In this document: positions 6,941 through 16,417 of the stretch, piece after piece | Position numbering within the stretch: position 1 is the stretch's first letter | How the letters are laid out: every line of letters begins with the position of its first letter | Source of the DNA: Planctomycetaceae bacterium | Lineage (GTDB): Bacteria > Planctomycetota > Planctomycetia > Planctomycetales > Planctomycetaceae | Assembly (NCBI GenBank): GCA_021732785.1 | Contig: JAKFUG010000025.1 | Span: 1-64,000, forward strand | Length of the DNA stretch: 64,000 bases | Direction of reading: 5' to 3' | The notes under the pieces: model-generated | What the model was told of the DNA's origin: nothing | Seen by the model: the letters and a program-made list of their open reading frames with translations, nothing else | The model's database searches: none | Made by a program: the position numbers and the translations under genes

Positions 6941-9208
6941 ATGCCTGACTACCTTCCTCCGCTGCGGGCTTACTTCGCTCACCCCGAGGCGGTCGCAGTG
7001 CGGGTCAAGGATCTGCAGAAGCTGCTTAAGGTGAAACAATCCCAGGCGGCTCCCTTCAAGGCGGCGGTCGAACAATTGGTTGTTGCGGGCGAATTGCGTC
7101 GCGGCAAAAACGGCACGGTCTACAAAGCCGATCGTGCGCCCGCTCCCCAGGTCGAGCAAGTGGCGACGATGGAAGGGACCATCAAACGGACCGCGAGTGG
7201 AGCCGGGTATTTCCGCCCCGTCGTGTCAGCAGAGCCGGATATTACTGTTGAAGATGATGCAGAAATCGCCAATGACGAACCTGCGGAAGCCATCTACATC
7301 GCGGCGAATCATCTCAACGGGGCGCTCACCGGCGACACCGTCCGCATCGAAGTGCTGCAACGGCAACGCCCGGGCGGACAACTCTGCGGAGCCGTTGTCG
7401 AAATCGTCAAACGGAAGCGCACGACTTTCGTCGGTGTCTATTACGAACAGCACAAACGCGGTTTCGTGACGCTCGATGGTGCCGTCGTCGATTATCCGAT
7501 TCCCGTCGGTGACCCCGGCGCGAAAGGAGCGCGGCCCAACGACAAGGTCGTCATCGAGATGCTCCGGTTCCCGTCTCCCGGCGAACCCGCGGAGGGGGTG
7601 ATCACGCAGGTGCTCGGTGCCCGCGGCGCGCCCGGTGTCGACTGCCTGTCGATCATCCACGAGTTCGATCTGCCCGATGAGTTTCCGGAAGCCGTTCTCG
7701 AAGATGCCCGCCAGCAAGCCAGCCAGTTCAATGAACACGAACTCGGCGACCGCGTCGATCTGACACGGGAAACCATCGTCACCATCGACCCCGTTGACGC
7801 CCGCGATTTCGACGATGCGATTTCGCTGGAACAACATCCCGACGGCAGTTGGCGACTCGGTGTGCATATTGCGGATGTGGCCCATTTCGTGCAACCGGGA
7901 TCGCCGCTGGATCGCGAAGCGATCAATCGCGGCAATAGCGTGTATCTGCCCGATCGTGTGCTGCCGATGCTGCCCGAAATCCTGTCGAATGCGCTCTCCA
8001 GCTTGCAGCAGGATCATGTCCGTTTTACCAAGTCGGCGTTCATCGAGTTCACCGCCGACGGGATCCCCACGCATTGCGATCTCGAAAATACGGCGATCAA
8101 AGTCACCCGGCGGTTTGCGTATGAAGAGGTGATGCCGATCATCGCCGACCCGGATGCGTATCGCGGGAAGATCGATGCCAGGGTGCTGACGCTGCTCGAC
8201 AAGATGCACACGCTGGCAATGATTTTGCGCAAGCGCCGGTTCGACCGCGGGGCGTTGAATCTCAACCTGCCAGAAGTGAAGATCGACTTCAACACCGAAG
8301 GCCGCGTCGCCGGGGCGCATACGACATCGCATGATCAAAGCCACGAGATCATCGAAGAGTTCATGCTCGCAGCGAATATCGCGGTCGCCCAGCAACTCAC
8401 GTTGAAAGGTTACCCCTATCTCAGCCGAACCCATGCCGCGCCGGACGAGAAGAAACTGCGGGCGCTGGGTGATTTTTTTCAATCGATGGGGATCGATGCC
8501 AAACCGTGGGCCGGTCGCGAAGAGATTCAGCGCGTGTTGTCGACGGTGCAAGGAACCGATGTCGAGTTTGCGATCAGCTATGCCACGCTGCGCAGCTTAA
8601 AGCAGGCGGAATACAGTCCCGCGACCATCGGCCACTTCGCGCTGAGTGAGCCCCAGTATTGCCACTTCACCAGTCCGATTCGCCGCTATCCCGACCTGAC
8701 GATTCATCGTCTGATTGACGTCCTGATTCAACGAACCCGTAAACCGAAGATTCCCTCGGAAGCCGATCTCGCGCGGCTCGGTGAACAATGCTCGATGACC
8801 GAGCGCCGCGCGGAATCGGCCGAACGCGAATTGAAAAAGGTGAAGTTACTGTTGTTTCTCAGCGACAAGATCGGCTGGAAGCAGGAGGCCATGATCACCG
8901 GCGTCGAACGCTTCGGCCTCTTCTGCATGGGGATTGAACTTCCCGCAGAAGGGCTCATTCATGTGAAGCGCTTGCCGGACGACGGTTACGACTACGATCA
9001 GAAATCGCACACGCTCACCGCCCGTCGCAGCGGCGCGGTGTACCGTCTCGGCGACCGCGTGCAGGTGGAAGTCGCCGCGATTGATCTGCACAAGCGGTTG
9101 TTGGAATACAAACTCGTGCCGCAGCAAAACACGGGCCCGAAGACGAAGGGGCACCGTGCCTATCGCCCACCGCGTCCGTCGATACCAAAGAAGCCCCGGC
9201 GACGGTGA
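6941..9208 (+). CDS. rnr: Ribonuclease R (RNase II/R family exoribonuclease)
   Basis: A 755-residue processive 3'-to-5' exoribonuclease, slightly shorter than E. coli RNase R (813). An N-terminal winged-helix-like segment (residues 1-65, VKDLQKLLKVKQSQAAPF) is followed by cold-shock/OB domains (about 75-240). The RNB catalytic domain has the signature TIDPVDARDFDDAISLE at about 281-297, whose Asp residues bind the catalytic metals. HFTSPIRRYPDLTIHR near 565 is the second family signature. A C-terminal S1 domain (about 635-720, AMITGVERFGLFCMG) is followed by a basic tail ending PSIPKKPRRR, which is typical of RNase R and absent from RNase II. The gene follows the YhaM-like exonuclease and faces glgP across a hairpin. 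Confidence 0.95.
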   Translation: MPDYLPPLRAYFAHPEAVAVRVKDLQKLLKVKQSQAAPFKAAVEQLVVAGELRRGKNGTVYKADRAPAPQVEQVATMEGTIKRTASGAGYFRPVVSAEPDITVEDDAEIANDEPAEAIYIAANHLNGALTGDTVRIEVLQRQRPGGQLCGAVVEIVKRKRTTFVGVYYEQHKRGFVTLDGAVVDYPIPVGDPGAKGARPNDKVVIEMLRFPSPGEPAEGVITQVLGARGAPGVDCLSIIHEFDLPDEFPEAVLEDARQQASQFNEHELGDRVDLTRETIVTIDPVDARDFDDAISLEQHPDGSWRLGVHIADVAHFVQPGSPLDREAINRGNSVYLPDRVLPMLPEILSNALSSLQQDHVRFTKSAFIEFTADGIPTHCDLENTAIKVTRRFAYEEVMPIIADPDAYRGKIDARVLTLLDKMHTLAMILRKRRFDRGALNLNLPEVKIDFNTEGRVAGAHTTSHDQSHEIIEEFMLAANIAVAQQLTLKGYPYLSRTHAAPDEKKLRALGDFFQSMGIDAKPWAGREEIQRVLSTVQGTDVEFAISYATLRSLKQAEYSPATIGHFALSEPQYCHFTSPIRRYPDLTIHRLIDVLIQRTRKPKIPSEADLARLGEQCSMTERRAESAERELKKVKLLLFLSDKIGWKQEAMITGVERFGLFCMGIELPAEGLIHVKRLPDDGYDYDQKSHTLTARRSGAVYRLGDRVQVEVAAIDLHKRLLEYKLVPQQNTGPKTKGHRAYRPPRPSIPKKPRRR

Positions 9209-9229
9209 TTGCGGATGGGTAAACCAAAA

Positions 9230-9257
9230 GACCCAGCCATAGGAATGGCTGGGCTTC
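9230..9257. terminator. Bidirectional hairpin between rnr and glgP (GACCCAGCCAT family)
   Basis: ACCCAGCCAT and ATGGCTGGGC form a 9-10 bp stem around a short loop (AGGA). It lies between two convergent genes, 22 bases after the rnr stop and 27 bases before the glgP stop, where a shared terminator would be expected. There is no long T-run. Related hairpins are at 12537 and 52850. Confidence 0.6.
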
Positions 9258-9283
9258 TGGGGCGTGAATATCGTTAGCGCAAA

Positions 9284-11446
9284 TTACGCGCGGCGGTTCA
9301 TTTCGCAACTGACGCCGCCGGCCGCGGGCAGATAGGCCGACTGCACGTAGTCCATGACCATGCGGTCGGAATTGAAACGCCAGCCGAGGGTGCGGATCGA
9401 ACGTTTCATTCGTTTAATCCATGCCTGCGGCAAGTCGTCGTTGTCGCGGTCGTAGTACAGGGGAATGACTTCGTTGAGCAGCGTCTTCATCAGATCCTTG
9501 GCGTCGCGTTCGTCCAGGATGTCCTGATTGGAATGGCAGGTGCCGCTGCCGATGCCAAAGCCGTTGCTGCCGTCGAACGCTTCGGCCCACCAGCCGTCGA
9601 GAATCGAACAGTTGAGGCCGCCGTTGAGCACGACTTTCTGACCGCTTGTGCCGGAGGCTTCCAACGGCCGCCGCGGATTGTTGAGCCACACATCGACCCC
9701 CTGCACGAGATGCCGGGCGAGGTTGATGTCGTAGTCTTCCAGCAACAGCACTTTGCCTTTGAATTCGGCTTCCTGCGTGAGGTTGTAGATCCGTTGCAGG
9801 ATGCTCTTGCCGCCGTTGTCCGCCGGGTGCGATTTCCCCGCGAAGATAAACTGAATGGGACGTTTCGAGTCGGCGATAATCTGCCGGAACATCTCGATGT
9901 CCCTTAACACCAGGTCGGCCCGTTTGTACGGCGCGAACCGGCGGGCAAAGCCGATCGTCAGCACTTCGGGATCAAGCAGATTCTGGATTTCCGCGACTTC
10001 TGTGGCGGGGAATTTCAATCGCTCGGCACGGGTAATCGACCGTTGCCGGGAGAACGTGATCAGTCCGTTCTTCAGCGCTTGATGAGTTTCCCACAATTCG
10101 CCCGGAGTGACGTGCTCGAAGGCCGCCCAGGTATTGGGGTCGGCGGTCCGTCGCCACCAGCCTTCCTTGAGCGTGCGGTCGTACAGGGTTCGCATTTGCG
10201 GCGCGAGCCAACTGCCGACGTGGACGCCGTTAGTGATATGACCGATCGGCACGTCTTCTTCGCTGCGCCACGGCCACAAACTGGCCCACATGCGGCGGCT
10301 CACGACGCCGTGCAGGTTCGACACACCATTGGCGCGGCGGCTGCATTTGAAGGCGATCACCGTCATGCAGAACGGTTCATTGTGGTTGTTGGGATCGATC
10401 CGTCCCAAACCCATCAACCCTTGCGTACCAATGCCGAGTTGATCGCCCATCGGTCCGAGATGTTCGTCGATCATTCCCCAATCGAAACGGTCGTGTCCGG
10501 CGGGGACGGGCGTGTGCGTGGTGAAGCAGCACATGCTCGCGGTTTCCCGCAGGGCATCGTCGAAGGAGAGACTATCGTTCGCCATGCGCATGCGGATAAA
10601 TTCGAGCGGGGCAAACGCCGAGTGGCCCTCGTTCATGTGGATGACATGCGGCTGATAGCCGAGCGCCGTCAGCACGCGCGCCCCCCCCAGGCCGAGCACG
10701 ATTTCCTGCCGAATGCGGGTCCGCTGATCGCCGCCGTACAACCGGGCGGTCAGTTTGCGGTCTTCGGGGCTGTTCTGCTCGATGTTGACGTCGAGCAGAT
10801 ACAATTTCACGCGGCCGACATCCACTTGCCAGGCCTGGGCGTAAATCGGATTGTGACGGGTGTCCACTTTGACGATCAGTGGATCACCGTTAGGCAGGGT
10901 TGCTAAACGAATAGGCAACTGCGTGTTCTTGACATGCGAGTAGACTTCCTGTTGCCAGCCCTTTTCGTCGATGAGTTGCGAGAAATAGCCTTCGTGATAG
11001 AACAGCCCAATGGCGACGAGCGGGACGCCCAAATCGGAGGCACTTTTCAAATGGTCGCCTGCGAGGACGCCGAGGCCGCCGGAGTAATTCGGTAACGATT
11101 CGTGGATGCCGAACTCGGCCGAAAAGTACGCGACCGGTTTGTGGCAGAGGACGCCGGCGTGGGTAGCACCCCACGTCGTGGAACTGTCGCCCATGTATTC
11201 CTGCCAACGGCGAAATGCATAGTTGACCCGTGAATGGAGCACGGCTTCCCGACCGCGGTTTTCCAGTTGCTCGGGAGTGTATTCGCTCAGCAGGAGCACC
11301 GGATTCTGATCGAGTTGTCGCCAGCGGACGCGGTTCAGATCGCGGAAAATTGAGACCACATCGGGGTGCCAGCTCCACCACATGTTGTGGGCCAGGACGT
11401 TGAGTTTTTCACCAAAAGAAAGTTGTGTCGGAACAGCAGGTGTCAT
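9284..11446 (-). CDS. glgP: Alpha-glucan (glycogen) phosphorylase
   Basis: A 720-residue GT35-family enzyme that releases glucose-1-phosphate from glycogen or maltodextrin, using pyridoxal phosphate. The N-terminal DUF3417 segment ([15 protein letters not shown], residues 12-26) marks the GlgP branch found in many non-enteric bacteria. The substrate-binding [18 protein letters not shown] follows near residue 105. The cofactor lysine is K604 in EASGTSGQK, followed by [14 protein letters not shown]. The ATG at 11446 is preferred: the frame extends to a GTG at 11569, but the extra 41 residues are Arg-rich with no family resemblance. No other glycogen gene is nearby. The gene probably shares the hairpin at 9230 as terminator with convergent rnr. 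Confidence 0.93.
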   Translation of the reverse strand: MTPAVPTQLSFGEKLNVLAHNMWWSWHPDVVSIFRDLNRVRWRQLDQNPVLLLSEYTPEQLENRGREAVLHSRVNYAFRRWQEYMGDSSTTWGATHAGVLCHKPVAYFSAEFGIHESLPNYSGGLGVLAGDHLKSASDLGVPLVAIGLFYHEGYFSQLIDEKGWQQEVYSHVKNTQLPIRLATLPNGDPLIVKVDTRHNPIYAQAWQVDVGRVKLYLLDVNIEQNSPEDRKLTARLYGGDQRTRIRQEIVLGLGGARVLTALGYQPHVIHMNEGHSAFAPLEFIRMRMANDSLSFDDALRETASMCCFTTHTPVPAGHDRFDWGMIDEHLGPMGDQLGIGTQGLMGLGRIDPNNHNEPFCMTVIAFKCSRRANGVSNLHGVVSRRMWASLWPWRSEEDVPIGHITNGVHVGSWLAPQMRTLYDRTLKEGWWRRTADPNTWAAFEHVTPGELWETHQALKNGLITFSRQRSITRAERLKFPATEVAEIQNLLDPEVLTIGFARRFAPYKRADLVLRDIEMFRQIIADSKRPIQFIFAGKSHPADNGGKSILQRIYNLTQEAEFKGKVLLLEDYDINLARHLVQGVDVWLNNPRRPLEASGTSGQKVVLNGGLNCSILDGWWAEAFDGSNGFGIGSGTCHSNQDILDERDAKDLMKTLLNEVIPLYYDRDNDDLPQAWIKRMKRSIRTLGWRFNSDRMVMDYVQSAYLPAAGGVSCEMNRRA

Positions 11447-11675
11447 GCGGAGCTCTCGAAGGGGAACCCGATCCTGCGTTCGTCGTCTCCATGATCGACG
11501 AAACACCGGATGACGAGTGCGGCCAAAGTATAACGAACCGTGCGGAAGAACACACCGCGAGTGATTCACTCAAAGAGCAAATCGGATGCCGATGGATGGT
11601 TTCTGTGCGCGATCAGGGATCGGTCATTATGGGGAAGATCAATCCCTCTGTTTCACACAGCGCGTCCCCCCACGC

Positions 11676-11697
11676 CGCTTGCGGTTTCGCGCCCCGC
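11676..11697. repeat. Dispersed repeat, family 3 (CGCTTGCGGTTTCGCG), copy 1
   Basis: The sequence CGCTTGCGGTTTCGCGCCCC occurs here between glgP and the methyltransferase gene. It recurs at 31485 and 58257 and in variant form at 23630. GCGGTTTCGC can form a small hairpin. The rest of the gap (11447-11723) shows nothing else recognisable. Confidence 0.75.
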
Positions 11698-11723
11698 ATT
11701 GATCCCACCGCGTGCTCACCGAA

Positions 11724-12515
11724 TTACTTCGTCGCGAGTCGCTCGAAGATCACCACATGTTGCCGGGGAAGCGTCGCCATCGTCTCTTTCCACTTCATCC
11801 CGAATTCCGGCGGGGACATTTCTTTTTTCACTTGCGCTTCCGTCATCTTGTGGACGAGCTTGATCAGCACCTGCGGGTCTTCGCGGCGGTACTCGACGAA
11901 GGCGACGCGACCGCCGGGCTTCATCGCTTTGCAGATCTCCACCATCATCTCATAAGGGAACGCAAATTCGTGGTAGACATCGACCATCAGCAGCAGATCG
12001 AGTGACGCCGGGGTGAGTTTCGGGTTCTTCTCGGTGCCGAGGACCAGCTCCACCTGCTTGAGACCGAGGCGGTTCGTTTTGTCGGCGAGGAGATTGAGCA
12101 TTTCCTGCTGGATATCGACGGCGTACACCTTCCCGGTCTCGCCGACGCGGTGAGCCATCATCAGCGTGATGACTCCGGAACCGGCTCCCAGATCGCACAC
12201 GGCCTGCCCCGGTTTGAGCTTCAGCAGATCGACGAGCACCGAGAGCCGTTCTTCCTCTTCTCGCTCGGACCGCTCCAGCCACGGTGCTCCGTGAAAGCTC
12301 ATCACCTGGGCGAGTTCCCGCCCCATGTAGAATTTGCCCTGCCCGTCGCGATCGTGTTCCTCGCGGAACTCATAGCGTCCGGTGGCATCCTTCTTCACCG
12401 CGGGCGCTTCCGGTTCCTCTGCGCTCGTCTCCGCGGTGTGAAACACGAGCCATAACAAGCCGCTGAGAATGGCGCACCACAGGCACCACACAGTAATCGA
12501 TTTCTTGGAGTGCAT
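11724..12515 (-). CDS. Exported or membrane-anchored SAM-dependent methyltransferase
   Basis: A 263-residue class I methyltransferase. Motif I is VCDLGAGSGVIT at about 106-117, with an acidic residue after strand 2 (YAVDIQ near 135) and LLLMVDVYHEFAFP near 175 as the motif IV region. These support SAM binding and a Rossmann fold. The odd part is the N-terminus: residues 1-32 (MHSKKSITVWCLWCAILSG then LLWLVFH) form a signal peptide or membrane anchor, followed by a charged linker and a motif with YMGRELAQVMSFHGAPWLER before the catalytic fold. SAM is a cytoplasmic cofactor, so the protein is either anchored facing the cytoplasm or has an unusual role. The acceptor substrate is unknown. The gene lies downstream of the TIM-barrel protein gene on the same strand, across a family 4 hairpin. 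Confidence 0.8.
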   Translation of the reverse strand: MHSKKSITVWCLWCAILSGLLWLVFHTAETSAEEPEAPAVKKDATGRYEFREEHDRDGQGKFYMGRELAQVMSFHGAPWLERSEREEEERLSVLVDLLKLKPGQAVCDLGAGSGVITLMMAHRVGETGKVYAVDIQQEMLNLLADKTNRLGLKQVELVLGTEKNPKLTPASLDLLLMVDVYHEFAFPYEMMVEICKAMKPGGRVAFVEYRREDPQVLIKLVHKMTEAQVKKEMSPPEFGMKWKETMATLPRQHVVIFERLATK

Positions 12516-12536
12516 GTGTCGTCATCCTTAAAATAC

Positions 12537-12564
12537 GACCCAGGGATCGGAATCCCTGGGCTTC
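12537..12564. repeat. Hairpin of the GACCCAG...CTGGGCTTC family (copy 2)
   Basis: GACCCAGGGAT and ATCCCTGGGCTTC form a stem around CGGA. Compared with the copies at 9230 and 52850 (GACCCAGCCAT/ATGGCTGGG), the centre of the stem differs on both sides so that pairing is kept. It lies between two minus-strand genes. Confidence 0.8.
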
Positions 12565-12603
12565 TCTCTGGCTCTGGACTCTCGTCTCTCCGCTCTCGAC
12601 TGC

Positions 12604-13623
12604 TCAGAACCCACGCGCGGTGCGGATGTCGTCGAAATCGCGCAGGTGGTAATCGATGCCGACGTAATCCAGTACGCGACACAACGACCGCACGGCGACG
12701 CCCATGCCGTCCGGACCGCTGAAGCCGCCGAACTGGCCGCCGCCTTTGAGATGCGGTTCGAGTTCGAGAAACACCCCCGGCGCTCCGAGGGCTTTCATCC
12801 GCGCTTCCATCGCCGGCAGATTTTGCTTCAAATCCCGCAGAATCAGTTCGTGGCCCGAATCGCCCACATCGCACGGAACGAAGTTCTTGAGCCGCTCTTC
12901 ATCGACATGCCCGGTCCATTTTTGCGTGGGATCGATGCGATAATCTTTAATGTGCATCCAGCCGAAAACGTCACGCATGGCGACATATTCCGCACAGCAG
13001 TCGATCCCGTTGATGTTCTGGCAACTGATGTTCGCGCCGTCGAAGATGCAGACCAGATTCGGCTGGTTGACCGCCTTCGCCAGGGCCGCGAGCAACCGGC
13101 CGTTCTGTCCAACGAGATTGGCTTCGACTTCCAGACCGAAGACCAACCCGGCTTTCGCGCAGGCTTCCACAATCGGCCCGAGACGATCCGCCGCGGCTGG
13201 CACGTGCGGCGTCGCATCGGTTGCCGCCGGGTGATAGAACGAGAACCCGCGGATCAGCTTTGCCCCCAACGCATGCGCCGAACGGATGGTATCGGCGACA
13301 GTCGTGTCGAGGTATGTCTGGGGATCGACATATTTGTTATGCGAGCTGTCGGTCTGATCGTACAGCTTCACCTTCCCGATGCGCGAACCGATGCTGCACA
13401 CCTTCAGACCGTAATCGGCCTGTAATTTCGCGAGTTGTTTGGACTCGGCTTCGTTCAGTTCGGTGACATGTTTGACGTTGCCGCCGCTCGTGAGATCGAG
13501 AAACCGCGGGCTATAGTATTGCAGCCCGAGTGCCGCGAGCGACGAGAACTGCTCGACCACGGTCTTGGTATTCGCCGCTTCATCGGCAAACGCGGAAAGA
13601 AGAATCGAAGGTTTTTGCGCCAT
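12604..13623 (-). CDS. Sugar phosphate isomerase/epimerase-like TIM barrel protein
   Basis: A 339-residue protein of the xylose isomerase-like TIM barrel superfamily (AP endonuclease family 2 fold). Candidate metal ligands are seen on successive strands: Glu in GLEVEANLV (near 175), Asp in CIFDGANIS (near 199), His in GWMHIKDYR (near 227) and Glu in VFLELEPH (near 292). The start [16 protein letters not shown] matches family N-termini (a short strand followed by DEA), with no signal peptide, so it is cytoplasmic. Many planctomycete genomes hold numerous paralogues acting on sugars or inositols. The substrate here cannot be deduced. It is upstream of the methyltransferase gene on the same strand (88 bases apart), with no obvious pathway link. 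Confidence 0.82.
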   Translation of the reverse strand: MAQKPSILLSAFADEAANTKTVVEQFSSLAALGLQYYSPRFLDLTSGGNVKHVTELNEAESKQLAKLQADYGLKVCSIGSRIGKVKLYDQTDSSHNKYVDPQTYLDTTVADTIRSAHALGAKLIRGFSFYHPAATDATPHVPAAADRLGPIVEACAKAGLVFGLEVEANLVGQNGRLLAALAKAVNQPNLVCIFDGANISCQNINGIDCCAEYVAMRDVFGWMHIKDYRIDPTQKWTGHVDEERLKNFVPCDVGDSGHELILRDLKQNLPAMEARMKALGAPGVFLELEPHLKGGGQFGGFSGPDGMGVAVRSLCRVLDYVGIDYHLRDFDDIRTARGF

Positions 13624-13771
13624 CGCTGTTCAATGTCTCGAGGAAAGAGGCCGTTCCAATCGCCATCGGCCATCACCGATTGCCGTACGTTGATTGTCGA
13701 AAGACCACCGGCCCGATGCAAGGAACGGCGGGGCGTGGGCCCTCTGATTTTAAGTCACTTTTACATTCGTA

Positions 13772-13796
13772 GGTCGGGGCCCCCGCCCCGACTCTT
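13772..13796. repeat. Dispersed palindromic repeat, family 1 (copy D, single arm)
   Basis: GGTCGGGGCCCCCGCCCCGA is one arm of the element seen in full at 781, 20032 and 60421. The second arm is missing. It sits in the gap upstream of cpaF, about 80 bases before the leader fold. Confidence 0.85.
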
Positions 13797-13876
13797 CAAT
13801 CTGTTCCGCGATCGAGTTGGCGGAACAGTTCTCTCATTCGACGGAAAGAATCTTGCCGTCGGTTGCGAAAAGACCA

Positions 13877-13952
13877 CTCCGGCGCAAGGCAAAACCTAAG
13901 TTGCAAGGACGATGGGGAATCTCCCTGCCCCGTCGGCTGCCCTTTTCCGGAG
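13877..13952 (+). promoter_or_regulatory. Structured leader of cpaF that can sequester the Shine-Dalgarno
   Basis: CTCCGG at 13877-13882 is complementary to CCGGAG at 13947-13952. The latter contains GGAG, the best Shine-Dalgarno match for the cpaF ATG at 13962. Inside this outer stem, GGCA (13887-13890) can pair with TGCC (13938-13941). An 8-bp hairpin forms between CGATGGGG (13910-13917) and CCCCGTCG (13928-13935) with one G-U pair. CTCCC in the loop (13921-13925) could instead pair with GGGGA, giving an alternative fold. The layout suggests translational control of the Tad operon. A match to a known riboswitch class could not be established. Confidence 0.45.
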
Positions 13953-13961
13953 AATCGCCGA

Positions 13962-15326
13962 ATGTTTGCCCCCGCGATGTCCGCTCTCCCCGATGCCAAA
14001 CTCCGCCGCAACGATCAGGAATGGTTCGCGCGGCTCAAGAAAGACGTCCACCAGCGGCTGATTGTCGGCATGGATCTCGACTGCGTGCGCTCCTTGAACG
14101 ATCGCGAACTGCGGCGTCAGTTGCGCGCCGGCATTGAAGAATTATGCGATACCAGCGGCGATCTCCTCACGCAGGAAGAACGCGACCGCCTGGTGAACGA
14201 AGTCATTGATGAAACGCTGGGACTCGGTCCGCTCGATCCCTTGCTGCGCGATCCGACGATCACCGACATTCTGATTAACGGCCCGAAAACAATTTTCGTG
14301 GAGCGCCGCGGCTGCCTGGAACAGGTCCCGATTGCCTTTCACGACGAACAGCACTTGATGGAAATCATCCAGCGGATTGCCAGCCGCGTGGGGCGTCGCC
14401 TCGATGAATCCAGTCCAATGGTCGATGCCCGGTTGGAGGACGGCAGCCGCGTCAATGCGGTGATTCGCCCGCTGGCATTGGACGGGGCGCTGGTTTCCAT
14501 TCGGCGCTTTGGCAGTCGCCCCCTGGGGGCGAGCGATCTCGTCGCGCGGAAGTCGGCAACCCGCGAGATGGTGGCCTTTCTGAGCGCCTGCGTCCATTGC
14601 CGCCTCAACATTATTATCTCCGGTGGCACCGGCAGCGGGAAAACAACCTTTTTGAACGTCTTGTCCGGCTTCATCCCCGAATCCGAGCGAATTGTCACCA
14701 TTGAAGACGCCGCGGAATTGCAACTGCAGCAACCGCACGTCGGTCGCATGGAAACACGTCCCGCCAATGTGGAAGGAACGGGGGAAATCACGGCTCGTGA
14801 CTTGCTGCGCAACGCGCTGCGGATGCGGCCCGATCGCATTATCGTGGGGGAATGCCGCGGCGCTGAAACGTTCGACATGATCCAGTCGATGACCACCGGT
14901 CACGATGGCAGCCTGTCAACCGTTCATGCCAACGACACCCGCGACGCGATGGGGCGACTGGAAATGCTCGTGGGAATGGCGAGCGGTAATCTGCCGTTGC
15001 GGTTTGTCCAGCGATTGATTTCTTCGGCGGTCGATATCGTCGTGCATTGCGAACGGTTGAGTGGCGGTGCGCGAAAGGTCGTGCAGATCTCGGAAATCGT
15101 GGGCCTCGAGGGCGACACGATCAATATGCACGATCTTTTCACGTTCGAACAAACCGGCATCGATCAGAACCAGGCCGCGGTGGGTGAATTCCGCGCGACG
15201 GGCATTCAGCCGCATTGCATGGCTCGGTTCCAGACCTGCGGGTTGCAACTGCCCCCCGAGATCTTCGCCCGCCGCGCGCTCGATCACGACCGGGCCGACT
15301 CGCTGACCTGTCCGAAACGTCGGTAA
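13962..15326 (+). CDS. cpaF: Tad/Flp pilus assembly ATPase CpaF (TadA)
   Basis: A 454-residue cytoplasmic secretion ATPase of the type II/IV secretion superfamily that powers assembly of Flp pili. The Walker A motif is [10 protein letters not shown] at 221-230. Next come the Asp-box region [10 protein letters not shown], a Walker B-like [14 protein letters not shown], and the His-box [14 protein letters not shown], all in the normal order. The N-terminal region ([20 protein letters not shown]) is the usual CpaF N-domain. The ATG at 13962 is preferred to an upstream in-frame ATG at 13863 because it has GGAG nine bases before it and the extra 33 residues look non-coding. TadC follows 58 bases downstream. 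The other Tad genes face it on the minus strand at 17.5-22.3 kb. Confidence 0.93.
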   Translation: MFAPAMSALPDAKLRRNDQEWFARLKKDVHQRLIVGMDLDCVRSLNDRELRRQLRAGIEELCDTSGDLLTQEERDRLVNEVIDETLGLGPLDPLLRDPTITDILINGPKTIFVERRGCLEQVPIAFHDEQHLMEIIQRIASRVGRRLDESSPMVDARLEDGSRVNAVIRPLALDGALVSIRRFGSRPLGASDLVARKSATREMVAFLSACVHCRLNIIISGGTGSGKTTFLNVLSGFIPESERIVTIEDAAELQLQQPHVGRMETRPANVEGTGEITARDLLRNALRMRPDRIIVGECRGAETFDMIQSMTTGHDGSLSTVHANDTRDAMGRLEMLVGMASGNLPLRFVQRLISSAVDIVVHCERLSGGARKVVQISEIVGLEGDTINMHDLFTFEQTGIDQNQAAVGEFRATGIQPHCMARFQTCGLQLPPEIFARRALDHDRADSLTCPKRR

Positions 15327-15327
15327 C

Positions 15328-15349
15328 CAGCCGAGGAACCGGTCGGCTG
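15328..15349 (+). other. Hairpin between cpaF and tadC
   Basis: CAGCCGA (15328-15334) pairs with TCGGCTG (15343-15349) right after the cpaF stop codon. Without a T-run it could be an RNA-stability or attenuation element that adjusts the cpaF:tadC ratio. Confidence 0.45.
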
Positions 15350-15384
15350 ACATTGGCGGAAAACAATACGATGGGAATGGATCA

Positions 15385-16377
15385 ATGGATGGTTTAACGC
15401 TGCTGATCTCGGTGAGTGCTTTTCTGGCCGTGTTGATGTTTGTGATGGCGGCCGGCGGATCGTTGTTCGACGGCGGCGAGCGGCTGGATACGCGGCTGGG
15501 TCAATTACAGAAGGGGCCGAAGAAATCGCCGCCGAGCACCGGGGGAATTCGATCTTTGTTCGGAAAAAAACCGACAGCCGGCACGAGTGGCAAAGCGGCG
15601 TTCCGGGTGGTGTCGGAGCATGACCCGGAAGGTGGCTTTCAACTCGCGCAGAAACTGCAATCGCAATTGCTGCACGCCGGAATCTATGCACCGTGGGCGT
15701 TCACAGCATTTGTCGCTGCAACAGCGATCCTCGGCATGGGATCGCTGACGCTCGGACTCACGCTCGGTTGGCTCTTCAGTTCTCAGCAGACGGGCATCCT
15801 CCTCGGTCTGCTGGCGGGAACCATCGGACTCTTTCTCCCGACACTGTGGCTGCGACGAAAGAAGTCCCGTCGGCATGCCGTGCTGTTCCGTTCGCTGCCG
15901 GATTTTCTCGATTTGCTGGTGACGTGCCTGGAATGCGGTGTATCGTTCGAGGCGGGGTTGCAGCGCGTCACCGATGAACTGCAGGTGGCCCATCCGCTGC
16001 TGGCCGGTGAGCTGCGCGTTGTGGAAACACAAATCGAATTAGGAACGACTCCGGACACCGCGATGCGAAGTTTCGCCGAGCGGGCCAACTTTGACGCCTT
16101 GCGATCCCTGAGTTCTGTCCTGCAACAGGCGCGCCGCTATGGCGTTGGCCTGGCCGAAGCGCTGCGGCAGCACGCGGAAGAGCTTCGCATTCAGCGCGAG
16201 CAATCGGCCGAAGAGAAAGCGCAGCGCGCTTCGACTCAAGTCCTCATGCCGACGATGCTGCTGATTTTCCCCGCGATTTTTGTGGTTCTCGCTGGCCCCG
16301 CCGCGATTCAACTTTCGGAAGTCTTTGCGAAAAAGGATGAACCACCGCAGCGTATTGCCGTACGACATTCACATTAG
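15385..16377 (+). CDS. tadC: Tad pilus inner-membrane platform protein TadC
   Basis: A 330-residue integral membrane protein with the type II secretion F domain. An N-terminal helix (LTLLISVSAFLAVLMFVMAA) and a linker of about 60 residues precede a pair of helices (about 105-150). The cytoplasmic T2SF domain follows at about 165-290 (LPDFLDLLVTCLECGVSFEAG is the conserved start). A C-terminal helix closes the protein (PTMLLIFPAIFVVLAGPA). With TadB it forms the membrane platform on which CpaF acts. It follows cpaF and is probably co-transcribed. A hairpin with a T-rich tail lies just after its stop codon. Confidence 0.88.
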   Translation: MDGLTLLISVSAFLAVLMFVMAAGGSLFDGGERLDTRLGQLQKGPKKSPPSTGGIRSLFGKKPTAGTSGKAAFRVVSEHDPEGGFQLAQKLQSQLLHAGIYAPWAFTAFVAATAILGMGSLTLGLTLGWLFSSQQTGILLGLLAGTIGLFLPTLWLRRKKSRRHAVLFRSLPDFLDLLVTCLECGVSFEAGLQRVTDELQVAHPLLAGELRVVETQIELGTTPDTAMRSFAERANFDALRSLSSVLQQARRYGVGLAEALRQHAEELRIQREQSAEEKAQRASTQVLMPTMLLIFPAIFVVLAGPAAIQLSEVFAKKDEPPQRIAVRHSH

Positions 16378-16393
16378 AAGAACCGTGTGACGT

Positions 16394-16417
16394 TGCGGAA
16401 ATCGCCGCACCTTATTT
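16394..16417 (+). terminator. Terminator-like hairpin after tadC
   Basis: TGCGG (16394-16398) pairs with CCGCA (16405-16409), followed by CCTTATTTT. It lies 16 bases after the tadC stop codon, between tadC and the convergent regulator gene. Confidence 0.5.

Noticed and set aside
11447-11569. A longer GlgP starting at the GTG at 11569
   Set aside because: The extension is Arg-rich with no resemblance to phosphorylases. The ATG at 11446 begins the expected N-terminus.
13861-13962. A c-di-GMP (GEMM) class riboswitch in the cpaF leader
   Set aside because: Segments such as GCGCAAGGC and CCTAAG resemble parts of the GEMM consensus, but the GAAA tetraloop hairpin and the exact conserved core are not convincingly present. 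I kept only the visible fold and Shine-Dalgarno pairing.
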